DNA from: Datura wrightii
Lineage: Eukaryota; Streptophyta; Magnoliopsida; Solanales; Solanaceae
Direction of reading: 5' to 3'
Length of the DNA stretch: 64,000 bases
Assembly (NCBI GenBank): GCA_035772735.1
Contig: JASDFA010000001.1
Location: 71,698,001-71,762,000, forward strand
Shown: piece after piece, positions 57,155 to 64,000 of the stretch
How positions within the stretch are numbered: position 1 is the first letter of the stretch
Layout of the letters: each line of letters opens with the position of its first letter
Position numbers and translations under genes: made by a program
The notes under the pieces: generated by a model
Told to the model about the DNA's origin: nothing
What the model saw: the letters and a program-made list of their open reading frames with translations, nothing else
Databases searched by the model: none

Positions 57155-59766
57155 TGTTATACCCCGTAAAATTCCCGACACCTAAATGGCCTATTCGCGC
57201 ATTGGTTAAGCATATTTGAAAGCCATACATGCTATAGAGAAAGGCCCGGGAAAAGACCGGATGAGAAACCTGTTGAACCATCACGGAGGGAGCCGGGGTA
57301 GAGCCCCTCCGCGATGGCAACGTGTCACGGAGGTGGAGCCTCCGCGTTGGCTCCGTGACACGTTGGGCCTGTCCAGGCCCAAGTATATAAAGCCCCCACT
57401 TCGGTTTGTGATGTTATAACCTTTATTTTATTTCTAGAAAAATGTAGAAAACAGAGAGAGATGAAGAGGGTTAATATATTATCATCCGATTACGCTTCCA
57501 AAGGTAGTCCAAACTTAAATTAACCTCACTTACCGAGGTATTTAGCAGCAGGGAGCATTCCTACGGAATTAGTTTCGCGAAATACGGCCGACGAATCATC
57601 GAGCTACCGGACTAAGGTAAGTAGAATTGCTCCAAACTAGTGTCTATGTGCTCCTAGCTGTGAAGTGAATACTTCTCCCTTCTGGACTTCTGGAAAATAA
57701 CAAGTTTCCGATCGTCTTTCGATAAGCCTAACTTTAGGCTATAATTATATCGAAAGTGATGTCGTCCTTCAGAATAAAGTTGTATTTAGCACTAACTAAC
57801 GTGTATATGAATGCAGTTGGGAGAAATAGATGGAGTACTGACTGAGCCTCGTCCGATAGTCGGAAAACTCGAGGTTAAGGTATGTGAAGTTGTTCTTCGG
57901 CAAGTTAGTAAGTCTTAGCTTGGTAAATCATAGTAAACTCCGTATTTGAAACTCTCGGAGTTTAATGTTGAGAATTAGGTAAGTCTAATAGATTCTGAGT
58001 TGTGTTGTCGCATCGTATTCAGTCCGAAAGATAGTAAAGCGTGTGCCAAAGGGCGAGTTAGCATTCCAGATTCAATATAGCTTGTTGTATGATTAGCAAG
58101 CTTGTTGTAGAATAAAAAGATACATATTTTTAGAATAAAGGCTAACAAAGAAAAAATCAGATAGACAGACAGTTTTATGGCTACAGATTAGCCATTCAGA
58201 CAGATAGTATCCCGGCTACAGATTAGCCAAACAGTTAAATAAAGATTTCGGAATCAGTATAAACAGTAAAGAATCAGTATAATACAGAAAGAGATCAGAA
58301 TAAGGAAATTAGATTTCAAATAGTCTTTTTTAGTTATACATGCTTGCTATTTATATGTGCTATTTGTTTGTTGAGACTTGATGTGGCGTGAGGGCACCTT
58401 ATTGAGCGTCCTCGCCGCCCCTGGGTTGGTGATCGTGTCGCCCACTAAGCAGGTGGGTTTACGTCACTCCAAGCAGTGGCATGCCATCCCCAGTTTGGAC
58501 GAAGATGGGATGAAGCTTTCCCCATATTTGGTTGATCAGCATCACAGTACAGATAGCCCTGTTGTGCGCAAGGACCCAGGGAACAGATACAGATACAGTT
58601 ATAGTTACAGATCTTATTACAGGTGCAGCTCCGATTTCAGATAGCCCTGAGGAGAGTTCCGGGGAACCAGACCCTATCTGTTAATGTATGCATATGAGTC
58701 CTCCAGACTCAGACACGGTTATTTATATCGGAGGCTATGGCCCGAGCCGGAGACCCAGGGGGCTGGTAGAGGAGCTCCGAGTGAGCAGATGAGTGGAGTG
58801 ACTTATTTTTGGCTGGTTTTGACCCGGGTAGGGGTATATAGATTGTTTGCTTGCTTGGCGCCATCCGACTTATGGGGGTTGGTATTGGCTCTTGCTTGCT
58901 AAATATATATATATATATATATTTATGTGCTTTATATATATACTAGTTAATAGACAGCAGGCCACCGTGACTACTGACACGCTCCTGCCTATCAGTACAG
59001 AAAGGTTTGATCTAGTTCCTATCAGCTCTTCAGATTCAGTTACCTTCTACTCATAGACTTGTTAGTTATGTTATCTCTATTCAGTTGTAGCATCTCAGTT
59101 GCTTTGCATACTCGGTACCAGTGGTACTGATGCCCAGTGGGGCACTGCATTACTTGCCTGCAGGTACTCATAGACGAGGAGGCGATCCCTCGTGATCCTA
59201 GCCAGCGCAGAGTCATCAACTCCTGTCATCCGGAGCCTGATATTTCAGAGGTTTACATCACTTCCCTTTTGTTGTACAGTATGGGTAGGCCGGGGCCTTG
59301 TCCCAACCATCTTATCAGTATTTCTAGAGGCTTGCAGTCTGTATATATTTCCCTGTGGTTAGTTGAGCCGGTCGTGTGAGGCCATGCAGTTTGTTATAGC
59401 TGTTTAGCATTTCAGTTTATGTTGGTCGTGTGAGGCCTTAGTTTGATAGTAGTGGTGACCTTGCCGGTCACGTAGTTACTCAGCATTTTATTCTTGAATT
59501 ATAGATAACTAGACAGTATGGTGGCCTTGTCGGCCCACATGGGTTTCCCCCTTGTAAGTATGTTTCTGGTTAGCTGAAGTTTCATACAGGTGGCTATAGG
59601 CCTAGTCGGCCGGAGGCTGTATTTACAGCCGTCATATAGCTCGTTGATTTCATGAATCTGAGTTAGAACCAGCCAGGCACCAGATGTGCTTAGGATCACT
59701 AGCTAGCAGTCTAGATCCTACAAGGGCACCAGGTGCCAGTCATACCCCCCAAGGCGGGGCGTGACA
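57155..59766 (+). repeat. E 5' LTR
   Basis: 2,612 bp, TGTTATACCCCG...GGGGCGTGACA. TATA box tatataa at 57384-57390. TA tract at about 58902-58922. Related to the C2 LTRs over most of its length. Confidence 0.93.
57318..57365 (+). repeat. U3 inverted-repeat module, 15-nt arms, 18-nt spacer (E LTR)
   Basis: CAACGTGTCACGGAG (57318-57332), 18-nt spacer gtggagcctccgcgttgg, CTCCGTGACACGTTG (57351-57365). The arms are perfect reverse complements and identical to those in the Athila A2 LTR (13936-13983). It ends 18 bp before the TATA box and is preceded by CTCCGCGATGG (57307-57317). Confidence 0.93.
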
Positions 59767-59770
59767 AACT

Positions 59771-59782
59771 TGGTATCAGAGC
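59771..59782 (+). other. Primer-binding site for tRNA-iMet (E)
   Basis: tggtatcagagc, exact, starting 5 nt after the LTR end. Confidence 0.92.
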
Positions 59783-59979
59783 AGGTCGTGTCCCAGGGAG
59801 TCTACAAGCCGTGCTAAGTAGAGTCTTGTCTATGGATGTGTTGTGCACCACATACTATAGGCAGGGCTGCGAGGCATGATAGGATGGTTACTCTTCTTTC
59901 TCAGTCAATCGTGCTATAGAGCGGTACAGTATAGGGTTCAGTCCCTAAAACTTATCATATTCTCTGTCTGCAGATAAGA

Positions 59980-60718
59980 ATGGCAAACCAGCGTCGCCCT
60001 GCCACCGGCAGAAGATTAGAAAAAGCAGTAGAAGAAGGCACCAGCAGGATGCCGCAATCCCATTCTGAGTCAGCCCGATCTGAGGGCGATATAGAGGCTT
60101 CATCACAGCCCTCTCAGCAGTCCCCCTCACATCAGGAGTCGTCGGGCACTACACCGCCCCCGATAGCTCCTGTGCCTTCGCCATCAGATTAGGAGGTTCG
60201 TAGCGCTGTAGTTATATTGGCACAAATGATGGCCACACAGCGCCAGTCGGTGCCACCTGTAGCAGCAGAGCCTTCAGGTGGGTCAGGTAGTTCCAGGGTC
60301 AGGGGAGTAGAGACAGTCAGGACAGGGGATCCGCAGGGCCACGAGCCCCAACAGCCTCAGCGGGGCGTGGTCCTTCATGTTCAGCAGGCAGAGGCCGAGG
60401 TAGATCAGGAGCTCCCAGTTCAAGGTATGGGCTCAAGCCGTACTTATGCATTACCAGGGAGACAGGACTTAGAGGCGTCTCCAGATGTAGTGACAAGTAT
60501 GATAACTATATGTTCATGCCCTGCTTATATATTGATTGACCCAGGGTCCACTCTATCATATATCACCCCATTTGTGGCACGAAAGTTCAATATTGCACCA
60601 GAATTATTACAGCAGCCCTTTTCAGTATCCACGCCCATCGGTGACTCTATTATAGCTAGCAAAATTTACCGAGGGTGTACAGTGGAGGTTGCTGACCGCC
60701 GACTACAATAGATCTGGT
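59980..60718 (+). pseudogene. gag: Chromovirus gag N-terminus joined to protease, gag core deleted (E)
   Basis: ATG at 59980 (MANQRRPATGRRLEKAVEEG) matches C2's start. The frame passes a TAG at 60190-60192 and reaches SGGSGSSRV near 60300. It then jumps to the Arg/Gln-rich segment that in C2 lies after the zinc knuckle, so roughly 0.9 kb encoding the gag core and knuckle is missing. Protease follows with DPGS at 60538-60549 and STPIGDSIIASKIYRGC. A frameshift at about 60690-60715 separates it from the polymerase frame. Without the gag core this copy could only move with help from another element. Confidence 0.85.
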
Positions 60719-63700
60719 AGAGCTAGAAATGATAGACTTCGATGCCATAATGGGTATGGATTGGCTAGTGTCATGCTACGCCAATGTAGAATGTTGGACC
60801 AAGACGGTCCGATTCCACTTTCCAGGGGAGGCAGTGCGAGAGTGGAAAGGCAGCACAGCTACTCCAAAAGGTAGGTTTATTTCCTACCTTCAGGCGAGGA
60901 AATTGATAACTAAGGGATGTATCTACAACCTAGTCAGGGTTCAGGATGTCCGAGCAGAATCTCCGACACTCCAGTCTGTTCCGGTGGTGAACGAGTTCCC
61001 TGATGTGTTTCCGGATGAGTTACCTGGTATTCCCCCAAAAAGAGAAATAGATTTCGCTATTCATTTATTACCAGGAACTCAGCCTATATCAATTCCTCCT
61101 TATCGTATGGCTCCTGCAGAACTTAAAGGGTTGAAGGAGCAGTTGAAATATTTGCTAGATAAAGGTTTCATCAGGCCGAGTACTTCACCATGGGGTGCGC
61201 CAGTTCTATTTGTGAGGAAGAAAGATGGCTTGCTCCGTATGTGTATAGATTATCGGCAGTTGAACAAAGTTACAGTAAAGAATAAGTATCCGCTTCCTAG
61301 AATAGATGATTTGTTTGATCAGCTACAAGGGGCCAGATACTTTTCCAAGATTGACTTGCGGTCCGAATATCACCAGGTTCGAGTTCGTGAAAGAGATATT
61401 CCTAAAACGGCGTTCAGGACCTGATATGGACACTTTGAATTTTTAGTTATGTCCTTTGGGTTAATGAATGCCCAGCAGTATTCATGGACCTGATGAATAG
61501 TATTTTCAGACCATACCTGGACCTATTCGTGATCGTGTTTATTGATGATATTCTAGTGTATTCTCGCTCTGAAGCAGATCACCAGGCTCATTTACGGATA
61601 GTACTCCAGATCCTCAGGGACCGCCTGTTATATGCTAAGTTTTCCAAGTGTGAATTCTGGCTTAATTCAGTAGCCTTTCTAGGGCATATTGTGTCGGATG
61701 CTGGTATACAGGTTGATACGCAGAAGATAGAAGCAGTCAAATCGTGGCCTAGGCCTACCACTCTGACAGAAGTCCGTAGCTTTCTAGGATTAGCAGGATA
61801 TTACAGGAGATTTGTTGAGGGATTCTGTACTATAGCGGCACCTCTGATCAAACTGACACAGAAAGCAGCGAAGTTTCAGTGGACAGAGGCATGCGAGCAG
61901 AGCTTCCAGGAGTTAAAAGACAGATTAACCTCCGCCCTAGTGTTAGCATTGCTGGAAGGTACAGAAGGTTATTCAGTGTATTGCGACGCATCAGGCATTG
62001 GGTTGGGTTGTGTGTTGATGCAGCATGGTAAGGTGATTGCGTATGCTTCCAGACAGCTGAGGAAACACGAAAAGAATTACCCTACCCACGACCTGGAATT
62101 AGCCGTCGTGATCCACGCCTTAAAGATATGGAGACATTACTTGTATGGCGTCCATGTGGATATTTTCACAGACCATAAGAGCCTACAGTATATCTTCACT
62201 CAGAGAGAGTTGAATTTGCGACAGCGTCGCTGGTTGGAGTTATTGAAAGATTATGACGTGGACGTTCTGTATCATCCGGGAAAAGCCAATGTAGTAACAG
62301 ATGCTCTCAGCCGTAAATCAATGGGAAGTTTGGCGCATTTGTAGCCTGAGAAGCGGGAGTTGGTCAGAGAAATACATCAATTAGCCAGTTTAGCCGTTCG
62401 TATAGCAAACACAGAGGACAATAGAGCGGTAATTCAGAACACCGCCATGTTATCATTAGTTGTGGAAATAAAAGAATGGCAGTGTGAGGATCCTGACCTA
62501 ATCCAGCTCAAACATAGAATCCAGCAGGGTAAAGCACCAGATTTTCAGATAACTGAGAAAGAAGTGTTGTTATGTAAAGGTTGCCTCTGTGTTCCAGATG
62601 TTTCAGGGCTCTGCCAGCAGATTATGAATGAGGTACATTACGCCCATTATTCTCTTCACCCCGGTGCGACAAAAATGTACCATGATATCAAGGAAAACTA
62701 CTGGTGGCCAGGTATGAAAAGAGAAATTGCTGAATTTGTAGCCCAGTGTCCTAACTGCCAACAGGTGAAAGCAGAACATCCGAAACCAGGAGGGTTAACT
62801 CAGGACATAGTTGTGCCTCTCTGGAAATGGGAAGCCATGAATATGGATTTTGTAGCAGGATTACCCCGTACCCGACAAACACATGACTCTATATAGGTGA
62901 TAGTTGACAGATTGACAAAATCAGCTCATTTCCTTCCAGTATGAACTACCTTCTCGGCCGAAGATTATGCGGAGTTATATATCCGGGAAATAGTCAGATT
63001 GCATGGAGTACCGGTATCCATTATTTCAGACAGAGGAGCATAATTTACGGCTAGATTCTGGCAGTCGTCTCAGAGGAGTCTGGGTACGCAGATTAATTTG
63101 AGCACAGCATTCCACCCTCAGACGGATGGACAGGCTGAGCGCACTATTCAGACGCTCGAGGACATGCTACGAGCGTGTGTGCTAGATTTTGGAGGTAGCT
63201 GGGACGGGCATTTGCCGTTAATTGAGTTTGCTTATAATAATAGCTATCACTCGGCTATTCGGATGGCGCCTTTTGAGGCTTTATACGGGCAAAAATGCAG
63301 ATCGCGGGTTGGCTGGTTTGAAATAGGAGAATCAGCATTGATTGGGCCAGACATCATTCAACAGTCAGAGGAGAAGGTAAAGCTTATCAGAGAACGCCTA
63401 CTGACTACACAGAGCGGCCAGAAATCATATGCTGAAGTGCGGCGCAGAGACTTGGAATTTGATGTAAATGACTGGGTATTTCTGAAAGTATCTCCGATGA
63501 AAGGGGTGATGAGATTCGGCAAGAAAGGTAAGCTCAGTCCAAGGTTTGTTGGGCCTTATCAGATTCGTCGAAGGATAGGCCGAGTAGCATATGAGTTGAA
63601 CTTGCCTCCAGAATTGGAATCCGTTCATCCGGTCTTTCATGTGTCTATGCTGAGGAAATGCATAGGAGACCCATCCAGAGCAGTCCCAGTCTAGGATATC

Positions 63701-63886
63701 TAGGTTACGGAGGAGCTGGCCTATGAAGAGGTTCCAGTAGCCATCTTAGACCGACAAATTCATAGATTGAGAACTAAGTATATTGCGTCTGTCAAGGTAT
63801 TGTGGCGTAACAGGAACCGAGAGGAGATGACGTAGGAGGCTGAGGAAGATATGAAAGCTAGATATCCTCAATTATTCAAGGCCTAG
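60719..63886 (+). pseudogene. pol: Chromovirus pol: RT, RNase H, integrase, chromodomain-type tail (E)
   Basis: [13 protein letters not shown] (60738-60770), [46 protein letters not shown], then FIDD at 61538-61549. RNase [21 protein letters not shown] (61984-62043), [21 protein letters not shown]. Integrase: HYAHYSLHPGATKMYHDI, CPNC at 62747-62758, MNMDFVAGLP (first Asp, near 62840), IISDRGA (second Asp, near 63024), TDGQAERTI (Glu, near 63122). Tail: KKGKLSPRFVGPYQIRRRIG to VKVLWRNRNREEMT, ending at TAG 63884-63886. Breaks: TGA 61422-61424, one-base loss near 61470, and stops at 62342, 62894, 62942, 63043, 63692, 63701 and 63833. From 61484 on it is otherwise one frame, the best preserved pol in the window. 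Confidence 0.9.
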
Positions 63887-64000
63887 TCAGGAGACAGGTA
63901 TGTCCGTATTATTACTTATGCGGTACCTTGTGGTTGTGTATGTATAAATGAGAAAGATTGATGTTTAGCTATCGAGTGAATCTTAAAGTATTGTGTGCAG
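63887..64000 (+). other. E 3' untranslated sequence
   Basis: Resembles 35614-35730 downstream of C2's pol. The hairpin, polypurine tract and 3' LTR expected next are beyond the window. Confidence 0.7.

Larger units (their letters stand above)
57155..64000 (+). mobile_element. Chromovirus E (Tekay/Del-like), 3' end beyond the window
   Basis: 5' LTR 57155-59766, iMet PBS, gag-pol to 63886, then 3' untranslated sequence to the window edge. It is closely related to C2 in LTR and coding sequence. Gag has a large internal deletion, and pol has one frameshift and several stops. Confidence 0.92.

Noticed and set aside
58378..58644. An 88-residue frame within the E LTR, with similar frames at 29442 and 37220
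   Set aside because: Recurrence is due to LTR homology; the frames differ in length and are broken relative to each other, so there is no sign of protein-level selection.
1..64000. Host genes, tRNA genes or rRNA
   Set aside because: No splice-consistent host-like protein, no cloverleaf with A and B boxes and no rRNA core sequence was recognised; the tRNA-like matches are short retrotransposon primer-binding sites.

Overview
This 64-kb window is plant nuclear DNA made, as far as I can tell, entirely of Ty3/gypsy LTR retrotransposons and their debris. I found no intact host gene, tRNA, rRNA or bacterial-type feature. Two lineages are present. The first is Athila-like: LTRs of about 1.2-1.4 kb, a primer-binding site complementary to tRNA-Asp, gag-protease and DD35E integrase, and a third 'env-position' ORF of the plant family usually named 'putative plant transposon protein' (PF20167-like). 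The second is Tekay/Del-like chromoviruses: LTRs of about 2.0-2.6 kb, a primer-binding site complementary to initiator tRNA-Met, one gag-pol ORF, and a chromodomain-type tail. The mixture points to a dicot with a repeat-rich genome; Solanaceae is my guess, at low confidence.

Layout, left to right. 1-460 is the outer end of a minus-strand Athila LTR. 461-6161 is the 3' half of Athila element A1 (integrase, leader, env-position ORF, 3' UTR, truncated 3' LTR). 6162-12662 is the 3' half of a second Athila family, element I, interrupted by an Athila LTR at 8783-10201. 12663-13313 is a minus-strand chromovirus gag remnant. 13314-47630 is Athila-family element B, split by two nested insertions. Element A2 (13594-19613, target duplication GCTAT) sits in B's 5' LTR. 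Chromovirus C1 (22969-42643, target duplication GAGAA) sits in B's interior, and C1 in turn contains the complete chromovirus C2 (28095-38462, target duplication GATGT). B's 3' LTR is cut at 47630 by an inverted LTR tip (G). G is followed by chromovirus-type element D, present as LTR-internal-LTR-internal (47876-57154). D is cut by chromovirus E (57155 to beyond the window end).

Every coding region is broken by stops or frameshifts, so all are called pseudogenes. Insertion order can be read directly: B is older than A2 and C1, C1 is older than C2, and D is older than E.

The most interesting signals are non-coding. (1) A hairpin with an invariant GAGGA(C/T) core and covarying arms sits 16-20 nt before every visible 3' LTR, in both lineages. 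(2) A U3 module with perfect 15-nt inverted arms and an 18-nt spacer is shared by Athila and chromovirus LTRs. (3) In three Athila families, the family-specific U3 motif reappears in the leader before the env-position ORF, next to TATA-like and splice-like signals, which suggests a second, LTR-derived promoter. (4) A 1,927-bp duplication at a fixed offset of 4,585 bp has identical flanks but diverged LTRs, which means either an unequal exchange or an assembly join of two haplotypes.
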